DNA of 64,000 nt from Bacillota bacterium (GTDB lineage Bacteria; Bacillota; Clostridia; Acetivibrionales; JAEZXR01): the NCBI GenBank assembly GCA_023419605.1, contig JAEZXR010000110.1, positions 1 to 64,000 of the forward strand, written 5' to 3'. Every line of letters starts with the position of its first letter. Position 1 is the first letter of the stretch. The notes beneath the pieces are model-generated. The model made no database searches and had not been told where the DNA came from. It saw only the letters and a program-made list of their open reading frames with translations. Below, in pieces: positions 32,301-39,735 of this stretch. Both the position numbers and the translations under genes were made by a program.

Positions 32301-34190
32301 GCTATAGGAACCCTGCTGTTTCGCTTCCAGCTTGCATTGAACCTTCGGATCATTCCCATCCGCCGGAAGAGACCATGTCACCATAAGCTTGGCCAAATCA
32401 CTTTCTGCCGACAACTTTACCGTTCGATCGTCCACCTTCTCTATGGATGAAGGTATCAGCCATGAAGGCAAGCCGCTTTTAAAAATGTCTCCCGTTACAA
32501 TGGTCCGGTTTTTGCCGTCTATATCAAAAGTATTCATCCAGAATGGGAATTGACTAGTTGAACCGGCTTTCTGGCTGGTTTTGGCATACATAAGCAGGTA
32601 TCCGAACTCGTCATGCTTGTTGTCGGTTTCAACCCAGCTGTTATTGTACCGTATAAAGGTCTGTTTCTGTATTACCGTTCTCCCGCTGTCTGCAGGAACT
32701 TCGTAGAAGATTACTCTTATGTTCCCGTTCTCAATTGTATACTCCTTTTGGGAAGCCGCCTCTGATTTTGCCCACGCAGGAAATTCCGCCAAATTTCCCA
32801 GTGAATTTTCCACGGCGGCAACCTTCAACATTCCCTCATAATTATTGGGCGGTGTGAAGGACAGGTCGCTTGAAAGCAGAACGCCGTCAACCCTTGGCCA
32901 AAAGCCTGATGTATCCACCAGTTCAAGGGTAGTCTTATCCTCCGTCAATTCAACGATGCCGGCGTCCTCCCATTTCCAGCCGTTTACACCATGTTTCCCA
33001 AAGACATGGCTCAAGAGCTGATTATTTATTCTGATCTGGAAGAATCTCGTCCCCTGGTCTGTGCTGAAATCCTTGGTACGGGCCCACACACGGTATTGCC
33101 CGGCAGGCCTGCCCGTGATGGTAGCCACTGCCGGCTCTGCATCTTCAGGCTTCGGCGGCTCATTGTTCGCAGGCATCAACCCCCTCAGGTTAAGCCCACC
33201 AAAGGCTCCATCATATCCATCTACCGACCAGGTACCGATGCTGTCAAAGCTTTCAGGCCTTAAATAGATAAGCTTTTCACGCATTGCTGTTGATATGGTG
33301 AAGGTTTTTGATATTTCATACCACTCGCTGATGGCACCAAATGCCTTGGTGATCAAGCTGCCGGGTACCATTAACTCATTCCCGGCTATGACTGCTGCAT
33401 GGTCCAGAGCAAGGTTTGTACCATTGACTTTCGCCGTAGAATCACCGGCTCTGACGGCCACTGTTGTACCGCCTCTTACAGCTGTTACGGCAGATGTTGA
33501 CGCATCCCAATTCACCACCGCCCCATATTCTTCATACACCGGTTTCATGGGTATCATAACCACACCGTCCATGATGACGGCAGGCTGGGATAAAGCCAGC
33601 ACTTTCCCGTCAACTTGTACGGTAATATCGGTGGGAATTTCCCTCTTATTTTGCAATTCAGTCTGAAATACAGTATAATCGTTCGATGGAATGAAATGGG
33701 GATCATTCGTTATGAAGACTCCATCGGTTCTGGCATAGTTGGATAACGCGACCAGCTTCAAGGTTATGGACCCCTGGGGTAAGTTGATTCCACCCCCGTT
33801 CTCCCAGGCCCAGCCGTCGACTCCGTGTTTTCCGAATTCGTAGTTTATAGGCTCGTTGTTCAACTCTATTTTGAAGAGCCGGGTTCCCTGCTGTGCCGCA
33901 AAATCTCTTGTACGCGCCCAAATATAGTACTTACCTGCCACCGGAATCTCCAGGTTTATGGTTGCAGGTTTCTTGTCTGCCAGAGAACCTGATCCCGAAT
34001 GAAGGTTTTTCCCCGCGAATGCTCCTCCATAGCTATCCATTGTCCATGTCCCCAGGGATGTGAAATCCTGCGGTTTTATGTACAAATCAGTATAATAATC
34101 CGCCGCATGAACTTCCAGGGGCGGCATTACCGCCAGGGAACCAAAAAGAATAACCACTGCCATCAAAATGGATATGTACCGTTTTATCAT
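29322..34190 (-). CDS. Large secreted multimodular probable carbohydrate-active enzyme
   Basis: A 1622-residue exported protein. In order: signal peptide (1-29); CBM-like module (about 31-180); a copper-amine-oxidase-N-type stalk domain (about 190-300, VVNWDASTSAVTAVRGG and MVPGSLITKAFG); a second CBM-like module (about 305-450); a beta-sandwich region (about 460-770); a Trp/Tyr-rich helical region resembling an (alpha/alpha)6 barrel (about 780-1230); a beta region; a cadherin-like beta-sandwich (about 1430-1510); and a C-terminal domain shared with the Fn3 neighbour. The barrel recalls lyases or unsaturated-glycan hydrolases, but I cannot assign a family or catalytic residues. ATG start after AGGAGGGG. 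It is the centrepiece of the polysaccharide island. Confidence 0.75.
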   Translation of the reverse strand: MIKRYISILMAVVILFGSLAVMPPLEVHAADYYTDLYIKPQDFTSLGTWTMDSYGGAFAGKNLHSGSGSLADKKPATINLEIPVAGKYYIWARTRDFAAQQGTRLFKIELNNEPINYEFGKHGVDGWAWENGGGINLPQGSITLKLVALSNYARTDGVFITNDPHFIPSNDYTVFQTELQNKREIPTDITVQVDGKVLALSQPAVIMDGVVMIPMKPVYEEYGAVVNWDASTSAVTAVRGGTTVAVRAGDSTAKVNGTNLALDHAAVIAGNELMVPGSLITKAFGAISEWYEISKTFTISTAMREKLIYLRPESFDSIGTWSVDGYDGAFGGLNLRGLMPANNEPPKPEDAEPAVATITGRPAGQYRVWARTKDFSTDQGTRFFQIRINNQLLSHVFGKHGVNGWKWEDAGIVELTEDKTTLELVDTSGFWPRVDGVLLSSDLSFTPPNNYEGMLKVAAVENSLGNLAEFPAWAKSEAASQKEYTIENGNIRVIFYEVPADSGRTVIQKQTFIRYNNSWVETDNKHDEFGYLLMYAKTSQKAGSTSQFPFWMNTFDIDGKNRTIVTGDIFKSGLPSWLIPSSIEKVDDRTVKLSAESDLAKLMVTWSLPADGNDPKVQCKLEAKQQGSYSLGMFNGDEKAADQVDFVLDPFRINSKRLPQEPYLVTESYSSAALSLMTLSASTSPAAGTQTTYSVAVDPSSIPNRWANDENSRFGLGILGKNKEVQPSIFAPLFGTQESVLNQGQTYEFTYRPVTRIGGWYDSYSHIVKDIFGLRDYRQNYYSSLTQATFNMQKLVMDDKHAGWDPVVKAHYNMEGRNISTQSDLLVQIQSYLLTEDKDIYERRTLPTLEFMLTRGKPHFTATGPGSHGGGMNLGVDYSPLTGPISAFGTSVYGGAYVMTRGQTPILSKIGIDGGPRIGNRDGWASVPAFSEYVWEYNFTGRQEYLEEAKRLADLYLKDAVYAPQTQMTQDLSFVAVSFYPYFSALLDLYEACGEQKYLDGAAEGARLLMSTIWTQPLPPDSDITIDADTVREIGLKRVGAHLFWQGDVQKRPGVPENLDRIQDETVPAWLPSRVGLGLEQTSTFRAGNFSNIIMANWAPDFIRLAKYTDDELFETYARNAVIGRYANYPGYYFNQFMTYPMKEDYPYNGPDITSIYYQHMPILLGLGQDFLITQAWKWSDGKINFPAVRQQGYVWFNNRHYGFESGDFFDEKDMWLWLKEGLITVDNMQIDWVGARKDGVFAAALMNEAAEDITTTVRLGDEVTGGSYNGTATVYRAAGEKASVAVVNGELTVTIPAHTLVGIKVDSPEVTAPAFSKVDYEDVRSMAYGDTIAEPESQSDFGRGTVLQIDPSSYYAYVYITQTPETVQKAVLHYRAGGAWQQQENSTYPFEFTVKVEDVNALFEYYVEILDVQNNWSRSTTKTLGTINNPLKLRDLTVNGQTVEGFMNSRETYNIELPYGTTAVPVVTAVADDPTVTVEINAADSIPGSAAITLRSAQGQTKTYRINFMTASPLVLLDSRYQDSQGSTLTGLVPGGTLRSSITIRNTGSEAFPVALIVVLYDAKNAVEHVALLEGQLDAGETEILTGGFGLPQEVTGYRVKTFLWDRFSGQKPVCDAIELR

Positions 34191-34213
34191 ACTTTTTAAC
34201 CCCTCCTAAAGGC

Positions 34214-35566
34214 CTAGTTGGCGGTCATTGCTTTTACCAACAGGCCGTACACGATTTTTGCAGCTTGTGCCCGGGTTGCCGTTGATCCGGGTTCGAAAAG
34301 GCCATTTCCCATGCCTTTGATGATATCCGCTTGCTGCATGACGTTCACTGCATCCCGCGCATAGCTGTCGATCTGTCCGAAATCCTTGAAGCCGGCAGAT
34401 GGAGCCGTTCCGGCAAGCTTTATATCCAGTACTTTTACCGCCCTGTAGGCAAGGGAAGCCATTTCCTGACGGGTTATGAGTCCATCTCCTCCGAAGGTAC
34501 CGTCTTCATATCCATGGACCAACCCAAGGCTTTGCGCACTGGCAACGTATTTATGGTACCAGTCCTCGGGCGTAACGTCCTTCAAATTACTTTGGGCATT
34601 CTCTGCTTCCAATCCAAAGGTACTGACCAGCATTTTGACAAATTGTGCTCTTGTAACTCCCTCTTCCGGCTTGAATCTTTCTCCGTCCATTCCCTGGAGG
34701 ACCTCCCTCACAGCGAGAGCCTCTATACTTTCTACCGCCCAGGAAACCTCCCGGATATCCTCAAAGCTCCTGTCCCTGCTGACAACGGTATACTTGCCGG
34801 GCTTTTCCGCATGAAAGAGCAGTTTCCCTTTCACAGGGTCATAGATTCCGTTTTTCACCACCTCCAGCTTCCCCTCTTTATCTACATAGCAAACGACAAA
34901 ACGGTGAGCGGGGGCTGCTGCTGGCAATTTATAGTCAACTTCAATACGAGCTCCGAGAATCCCTTTGAAATCATCTCCGGTTTTCCGAAAGGAAGAGGAT
35001 GGGGTAAATACCTTCGCCGCTCCACTTCCATCCAGGGTGATATCCCCAAAAAGTATTTCTGTCTTGGCCTCATCGGGCTTTACAGGCGTCGGCGGCGGAA
35101 TAGGGGCCCCACTTCCACCCTCCTCCCGGTCCTCCTCTATTGGAGGCGTGGGAGTGGGTATCGATGTCGGTTCAGGTGTTGGAACAGGCACCGGCGTTGG
35201 TGTAGGTGCTGCAAAATCATAGGCAAAAGACAGCGCATGGGCCTGCCGCATCACAGCATTCCCAATTTTCACCGCATAGGTCCCTTCCAGGACCCTGACC
35301 GGTGTATAGGAAAACGCAAAGCTCCCGCCGGAACTGCTGGTGGTCTGATCAACATAGTCAATCCCCCCTGCCGGGTTCACGATGATTATGCTTACCTTCT
35401 GTCCTTCCCCCCACGATATTATTCCCGTAACGGTGACTTTACCGGCAGCAGCATCGGCATGGACCTGAGCTGTGATGGCAGGTTCTGCAGCCTTTATTCC
35501 CGGATTTATAAATGACGGTAGGATCATCGCCAGCACAAGGAAAAATACAATCCCTGTTCTTCTCAT
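34214..35566 (-). CDS. SLH-domain surface protein
   Basis: A 450-residue exported protein. Signal peptide (about 1-27), a beta-rich domain (about 28-115), a Pro/Thr-rich linker (PTPTPVPVPTPEPTSIPTP), a second beta domain (about 150-270), and three SLH repeats at the C-terminus (about 275-450; for example GYEDGTFGGDGLITRQEMAS). SLH repeats anchor proteins to pyruvylated secondary wall polymer. The ATG at 35566 follows AAGGAGG by 7 nt. The frame extends to 35596. Between the binding-protein gene and the large enzyme gene, it may tether or organise substrate capture at the surface. Confidence 0.88.
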   Translation of the reverse strand: MRRTGIVFFLVLAMILPSFINPGIKAAEPAITAQVHADAAAGKVTVTGIISWGEGQKVSIIIVNPAGGIDYVDQTTSSSGGSFAFSYTPVRVLEGTYAVKIGNAVMRQAHALSFAYDFAAPTPTPVPVPTPEPTSIPTPTPPIEEDREEGGSGAPIPPPTPVKPDEAKTEILFGDITLDGSGAAKVFTPSSSFRKTGDDFKGILGARIEVDYKLPAAAPAHRFVVCYVDKEGKLEVVKNGIYDPVKGKLLFHAEKPGKYTVVSRDRSFEDIREVSWAVESIEALAVREVLQGMDGERFKPEEGVTRAQFVKMLVSTFGLEAENAQSNLKDVTPEDWYHKYVASAQSLGLVHGYEDGTFGGDGLITRQEMASLAYRAVKVLDIKLAGTAPSAGFKDFGQIDSYARDAVNVMQQADIIKGMGNGLFEPGSTATRAQAAKIVYGLLVKAMTAN

Positions 35567-35605
35567 AGACTTCCTCCTTTTTTCTAACGACCCCAAAGGG
35601 CCATG

Positions 35606-35652
35606 GAAAAAGAATATGCCTCAGCAGCGCAAGCTATTGCATATTCTTTTTC
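35606..35652 (-). terminator. 14-bp hairpin after the lipoprotein gene
   Basis: GAAAAAGAATATGC (35606-35619) pairs perfectly with GCATATTCTTTTTC (35639-35652). It lies 33 nt after the lipoprotein gene stop. It probably reduces read-through into the SLH gene, so transporter and surface genes may differ in expression. Confidence 0.75.
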
Positions 35653-35684
35653 ATAGGATTTTTCTTTGTCAACACTTCCGGAAT

Positions 35685-37223
35685 TTATTTCTTACCCTTT
35701 ACGTTCTGCTGGTACCAGTCATTCATTTCCTTCTCAACCTTGTCATAGCCTGCTGCCTTATATTCCTTTACATACTGGTCCCAAGCTTCCAGTGGAGCCT
35801 GACCGTATATAATCTTATTCACAAGCTCTTGTCTTTTCTTCGTCCAGTCAGCCGCTTTCGCCATCTCACTCATCGTAGGTGTTTGATGCCCTATAGCCTT
35901 ATCCACGGTCACATTTTCTGCTGACTTCTTCATAAAGTCGGAGACAAGCTTAGTATCTGCCTCATTCAGATCCTTCGGCACATAGAAGTCAATGTCAGGC
36001 CTTCTCAGGAAAGCTAAGCTGCTTCTCCAAACATTATATTTTGTGAATTCAGGTGTAGCTTCTTTTTTATTGTCTTTCACATTGTAGTGTATACCTTCAA
36101 TACCATTTACCATCAGATTCCAAACATCATCCCCCAGGGTAGCATCAAAGAATTTTACAATCCCCTCCGGATCTTTTGCCTGGTTCGTGATTGCATACAC
36201 CATGTAATGGCCTGTGGAACTGAGCGCCATATGAACCGCTTTTCCTTCCTTCGTGTCAGGAATTTGCATGTACGTCAGCTCCGCAGTGGGAACACTCTTT
36301 TTTATAAGATCTCTTTCCTTGGCCAGCCATCCTGAATACCCCATATAGGCACCGATTTTGCCACTGCGCCATTTTTCATCCGCTGTCTTGTTCGCGATGA
36401 TTTCAGGGTCCACAATTCCTTCCTTCATGAGTTTGGTAGCAAACTTCAAAGCCTCTTTGTAGCCATCCCCCCTATAGTCAGTGAGGTACAGTTTTCCTGT
36501 AGAGTCCTCCTGCCATCCCATTCCTGCTCCCCATATGGGTGCAAGTTTATCGATCCAGTATATGCTGCCGTTATTTGCCGATAATGCATATGTATCGTCT
36601 TTACCATTGCCATCCGGATCCTGTTTTGCAAAGGCTTTAAACATATCATAAAGACCTTCAATGGTCGTAGGCACTTCCTTGATACCCAGCTTATCCATCC
36701 AGTCCTTTCTGATCATATATCCGTCCGACCGCATCAGAGTCGTTCCGGGAATAGCCGTCATAGTACCGTCATCATTGGTAACGTACTGCAGCGTAACTGC
36801 AGGAACATACTTTTTGATGTTCTCAGCCTTTTCAACATATTTCTTAACATCAATGAAAGTACCCTGTTTCACACCATTTGTGTATTGAGTATCTGCAGTG
36901 TTTACGAAGGTAACAACATCCAACGGCTCACCCGATGCAAGCAGCAGATTTCTTTTCTCCACAAAGTTATTTGCCGGAGGTATCACCAGGTCCAGCTTAA
37001 CGTTTGTCTTTTTTTCGATCTCTTGAACAATCTGGTTATTCTCCTGAGGGAAATCAGTGGGCAGGTTCACCAGCATACGGATTTTAAGAGGCTCCTTTTG
37101 TGTCTGTGCCGTCTTTGCGCCTGCATCTGACTTTGGCTGCGTGTCCGTTTTGCTGCAGCCTGCGAAAATTCCGGCGGCCATTACCAATGCAACGGATACG
37201 GCAATAATTTTTCTAGATTTCAT
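35685..37223 (-). CDS. Sugar ABC transporter substrate-binding lipoprotein (LplA/YtcQ type)
   Basis: A 512-residue extracellular binding protein. The signal peptide ends in a lipobox AAGIFAGC, with the lipid-modified Cys at 23. The mature part shows the family 1 extracellular solute-binding fold of the LplA/YtcQ group, which captures oligosaccharides for LplB/YtcP-type permeases. ATG start 10 nt after AAAGGAGG. It is third after the two permease genes, the usual order. No dedicated ATPase is present; such transporters commonly use a shared MsmX-type ATPase encoded elsewhere. Ends at a 14-bp hairpin. Confidence 0.92.
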   Translation of the reverse strand: MKSRKIIAVSVALVMAAGIFAGCSKTDTQPKSDAGAKTAQTQKEPLKIRMLVNLPTDFPQENNQIVQEIEKKTNVKLDLVIPPANNFVEKRNLLLASGEPLDVVTFVNTADTQYTNGVKQGTFIDVKKYVEKAENIKKYVPAVTLQYVTNDDGTMTAIPGTTLMRSDGYMIRKDWMDKLGIKEVPTTIEGLYDMFKAFAKQDPDGNGKDDTYALSANNGSIYWIDKLAPIWGAGMGWQEDSTGKLYLTDYRGDGYKEALKFATKLMKEGIVDPEIIANKTADEKWRSGKIGAYMGYSGWLAKERDLIKKSVPTAELTYMQIPDTKEGKAVHMALSSTGHYMVYAITNQAKDPEGIVKFFDATLGDDVWNLMVNGIEGIHYNVKDNKKEATPEFTKYNVWRSSLAFLRRPDIDFYVPKDLNEADTKLVSDFMKKSAENVTVDKAIGHQTPTMSEMAKAADWTKKRQELVNKIIYGQAPLEAWDQYVKEYKAAGYDKVEKEMNDWYQQNVKGKK

Positions 37224-37329
37224 AATACACTTCCTCCTTTAATTAAATCGAATATAACAAAGATAGGCTGCAACAAATGCATCACACTTCGGTGTTATTT
37301 TACTCGTTACAACAGATCTCATTATCCGG

Positions 37330-38226
37330 CTATTGTTTAACCGCTCCAAGCATAATACCCTTTACAAAGTATTTTTGCAAAAATGGGTACACCATTAATA
37401 TGGGTAAAACCGTTACAATAATTGCTGCCGTTTTTATATTTTGTGTATTGACCATCCCTCCATTTTCCGGAGCGGCTGACCCGGACGCCTCCTGGGCAGC
37501 CTGGGCACTATCAAGAATGATCTCTCTCAAAAGCAGCTGCAATGTCCATTTGCTGCGATCTGAAGTATAAATAACGGCGGAGAAAAATATATTCCAGTTT
37601 GAAACGGCATAGAAAAGAGCGATAGCCGCCATAGCGGGCATGGAAAGCGGCAGGATGATTCGGATAAGGACCGTCAGATCCGAAGCGCCATCCATCCTGG
37701 CCGACTCTTCGAGGCTATCCGGGATGGTTTCCAGGAAGGTTCTCATCAGAATCATATTGTAAGCGCTCATCGCTCCAGGCAATATCAGAGCCCATAAGCT
37801 GTTTAGCAGGCCAAGTTTTTTCACCAGCAAATAATTGGGTATCATACCGCCACCAAACATCATAGAAAACAGGATCATTACCATGATGATTTTATTCCCC
37901 CTCAGATACTTTTTAGAGAGGGGGTAAGCAGTAAGCAGTGTCAGTACCATGTTCACTGCGGTTCCTACAATGGCAATAAACAACGTGTTTTTGTAGCTGG
38001 ATAACAGCAAAGGGTTGTGAAGCATTAATTTATATGCTGAGAAATCAAATTTTCTTGGATAGAACATCATCGGGTGGTTTACGTATTCGGAATAATCGCT
38101 CATAGAAACCGCCAGTACATTCAAAAACGGGTACAGCGTGATCAGCATCATGAAAAACATGAGCGCAACATTAAGCCCGTCAAAAAGCATTTCCCCGATT
38201 GTCTTTTTTATCTTGTTGGATGCCAT
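37330..38226 (-). CDS. Sugar ABC transporter permease (YtcP/LplC type)
   Basis: A 298-residue inner-membrane permease with six predicted segments. The EAA loop that docks the ATPase is EESARMDGASDLTVLIRIIL (about residues 195-214). The N-terminal SDYSEYVNHP segment is typical of the MalG-like YtcP/LplC group. It begins 1 bp after the LplB-type gene stop, so translation is coupled. With its partner it forms the channel for oligosaccharide import in the polysaccharide island. Confidence 0.93.
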   Translation of the reverse strand: MASNKIKKTIGEMLFDGLNVALMFFMMLITLYPFLNVLAVSMSDYSEYVNHPMMFYPRKFDFSAYKLMLHNPLLLSSYKNTLFIAIVGTAVNMVLTLLTAYPLSKKYLRGNKIIMVMILFSMMFGGGMIPNYLLVKKLGLLNSLWALILPGAMSAYNMILMRTFLETIPDSLEESARMDGASDLTVLIRIILPLSMPAMAAIALFYAVSNWNIFFSAVIYTSDRSKWTLQLLLREIILDSAQAAQEASGSAAPENGGMVNTQNIKTAAIIVTVLPILMVYPFLQKYFVKGIMLGAVKQ

Positions 38227-38227
38227 G

Positions 38228-39184
38228 TTAATACAACCCCTTATCTGTGATTTTTTTACTTAGATAGTTGGTACTCAAAAGTAATGTTGCACCAATCACC
38301 GATTTAAATAAGCCTACTGCTGTTGAGAAGTCAAATCTGGCATCTACCAGGCCCATCCTGTAAACATAAGTTTCAAACACATCGCCCACCTCATATACTG
38401 CCGGGTTGTACAACATGAATACCTGTTCAAATCCATTATCCAATATGTTTCCAAGTCTTAGAAGTAATAGCACTACGATCGTGGTGGATATTCCGGGCAA
38501 AGTAATATGGAAGGTTTGCTTCCACCGGCTGGCACCGTCCACTCTAGCCGCTTCATACAGCTGTGGATCTACACCGCTTAACGCAGCCAAATATACAACG
38601 GTCCCCCACCCCATTTCTTTCCAGATTCCACTTGCCACCAGAATGCCTCTGAAATATTCCTTTTTCGCAAGAAAGAAAATCGGTTCGAAGCCCATATTCT
38701 TCAGAATCAGGTTTACTACGCCCGAACTGGGAGATAAAAAGCTTACTACCAAGCCTGAGACAACCACCCAGGAAATAAAGTGCGGCAGGTATATTACAGT
38801 CTGAATCGTACGCTTGAAAAATACGTTCCTTATTTCATTCAGAAGCAAAGCCATAATGATGGGAGCCGGAAAACCAAATACCAGTTTATATACATTTATA
38901 ACCAGTGAATTTCTTAAAATAGTATAAAACTCCGACGACCTAAACAGTCTTTCGAAATGCTCCAGGCCCACCCATTGGCTCCCCATGATACCCTTGTAAA
39001 TATTGAAATCCTTAAAGGCAATGAGAATCCCATACATCGGAGCATAATGAAACACAAGGTAATATAAAACCCCTGGAATCAAAAAAATGTACATCCATTT
39101 GTGCTTCATTATATGTTGCCCCAGTGTTTCCTTCTTATAGGCATTTTTCTTATTTGCTTTTAATCCTACTGCTATATCAGGCAT
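38228..39184 (-). CDS. Sugar ABC transporter permease (LplB type)
   Basis: A 318-residue permease with six membrane segments. The EAA loop is YEAARVDGASRWKQTFHITL (about residues 215-234). WMYIFLIPGVLYYLVFHYAP in the first membrane segment is typical of LplB. The ATG at 39184 is chosen because GGAGGAGG lies 7 nt upstream. The frame stays open to 39331, but those 49 extra codons merely translate the family B repeat. First gene of the minus-strand island; a TGCTATAAT promoter lies about 185 nt upstream. Confidence 0.93.
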   Translation of the reverse strand: MPDIAVGLKANKKNAYKKETLGQHIMKHKWMYIFLIPGVLYYLVFHYAPMYGILIAFKDFNIYKGIMGSQWVGLEHFERLFRSSEFYTILRNSLVINVYKLVFGFPAPIIMALLLNEIRNVFFKRTIQTVIYLPHFISWVVVSGLVVSFLSPSSGVVNLILKNMGFEPIFFLAKKEYFRGILVASGIWKEMGWGTVVYLAALSGVDPQLYEAARVDGASRWKQTFHITLPGISTTIVVLLLLRLGNILDNGFEQVFMLYNPAVYEVGDVFETYVYRMGLVDARFDFSTAVGLFKSVIGATLLLSTNYLSKKITDKGLY

Positions 39185-39220
39185 TATTTTCCTCCTCCAT
39201 AATTTATACACCCTATGATA

Positions 39221-39317
39221 GATATCGAACTCTAAACTTAGTGATTTCCAGCTAGGTAACGAGGTGAAGACAAGCCGGCTCGCCGGGCTGGATAAATCAC
39301 TTTTATAGTTCGTTATC
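39221..39317. repeat. Hairpin repeat family B, copy 2 (transporter leader)
   Basis: A 97-bp imperfect palindrome. The GATATCGAACTCTAAA arm (39221-39236) pairs with the arm ending GTTCGTTATC (39317), with few mismatches. It shares the exact 15-mer at 39241-39255 with the copy at 14371-14385 (opposite strand). It lies between the minus-strand promoter and the lplB-type gene, so it would be transcribed as leader RNA. Confidence 0.75.
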
Positions 39318-39366
39318 TCTGCTGATATCAATCCACATTGCAGGCCTTCTCTCTCTTACAGTTGTT

Positions 39367-39375
39367 ATTATAGCA
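39367..39375 (-). promoter_or_regulatory. Extended -10 promoter of the transporter operon
   Basis: The minus strand reads TGCTATAAT (39375-39367), a full extended -10 element. A -35 match 17 bp upstream is poor, which fits activator dependence on the divergent YesN-type regulator. Start of transcription would be about 175 nt before the lplB-type ATG. Confidence 0.6.
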
Positions 39376-39538
39376 TCCGGGTCTGCTGCAGGAAATTATT
39401 AAAAATAGTCTTTTGGTATCATATTTTAGCCTATATATTCATGTGTCTGCAAACGTCTTCCCAACCTTCCTTTATAATTTTGCACAAAATTGCGGACTAA
39501 AAATTAAAATTTGATACCTCGCCATGGGCCCGTGCAAT

Positions 39539-39568
39539 TTGACACCGGAAGTTTATATCCGCTATAAT
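39539..39568 (+). promoter_or_regulatory. Sigma-A promoter of the two-component operon
   Basis: A perfect TTGACA (39539-39544) and a perfect TATAAT (39563-39568) lie 18 bp apart. The transcript would begin within a few bases of the 142-bp repeat element, so the element makes up almost the entire 5' leader. Confidence 0.82.
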
Positions 39569-39571
39569 GTA

Positions 39572-39713
39572 CTTATAACGAGGCATAAGATGGGCCCCCG
39601 CCCCACCTCTATAGGTGGTGGGTACCGATTAACTTTATAGGCGGCGAGCATATCTCCCGCCTCGTTGAAACGGTGTGTTGAAATTGCTCCGCAATTTCTT
39701 CCGTTGTTATAAG
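39572..39713 (+). mobile_element. Family C element, copy 1: MITE-like or structured leader
   Basis: 142 bp with 8-bp terminal inverted repeats CTTATAAC and GTTATAAG. Internal pairings: AACGAGGC (39577-39584) with GCCTCGTT (39659-39666); CCACC (39603-39607) with GGTGG (39614-39618); GAAATTGC (39680-39687) with GCAATTTC (39691-39698). The second copy at 49433-49567 is nearly identical apart from a short indel. No transposase gene is inside. Confidence 0.85.
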
Positions 39714-39735
39714 TCATTACTATAGAGGTGGTCCT

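Larger units (their letters stand above)
39185..39538. other. Divergent control region of the polysaccharide island
   Basis: About 350 bases without a gene, shared by the transporter operon (-) and the two-component genes (+). It holds the family B repeat (39221-39317), a minus-strand extended -10 promoter (39367-39375) and AT-rich DNA where the AraC-type regulator probably binds. Confidence 0.55.

Noticed and set aside
34331..35515. 394-codon open frame on the plus strand
   Set aside because: Antisense to the SLH protein gene, with implausible Arg/Cys-rich composition and no start signal.
39185..39331. N-terminal extension of the LplB-type permease
   Set aside because: The extension translates the family B hairpin repeat, whereas the ATG at 39184 has an excellent GGAGGAGG site.
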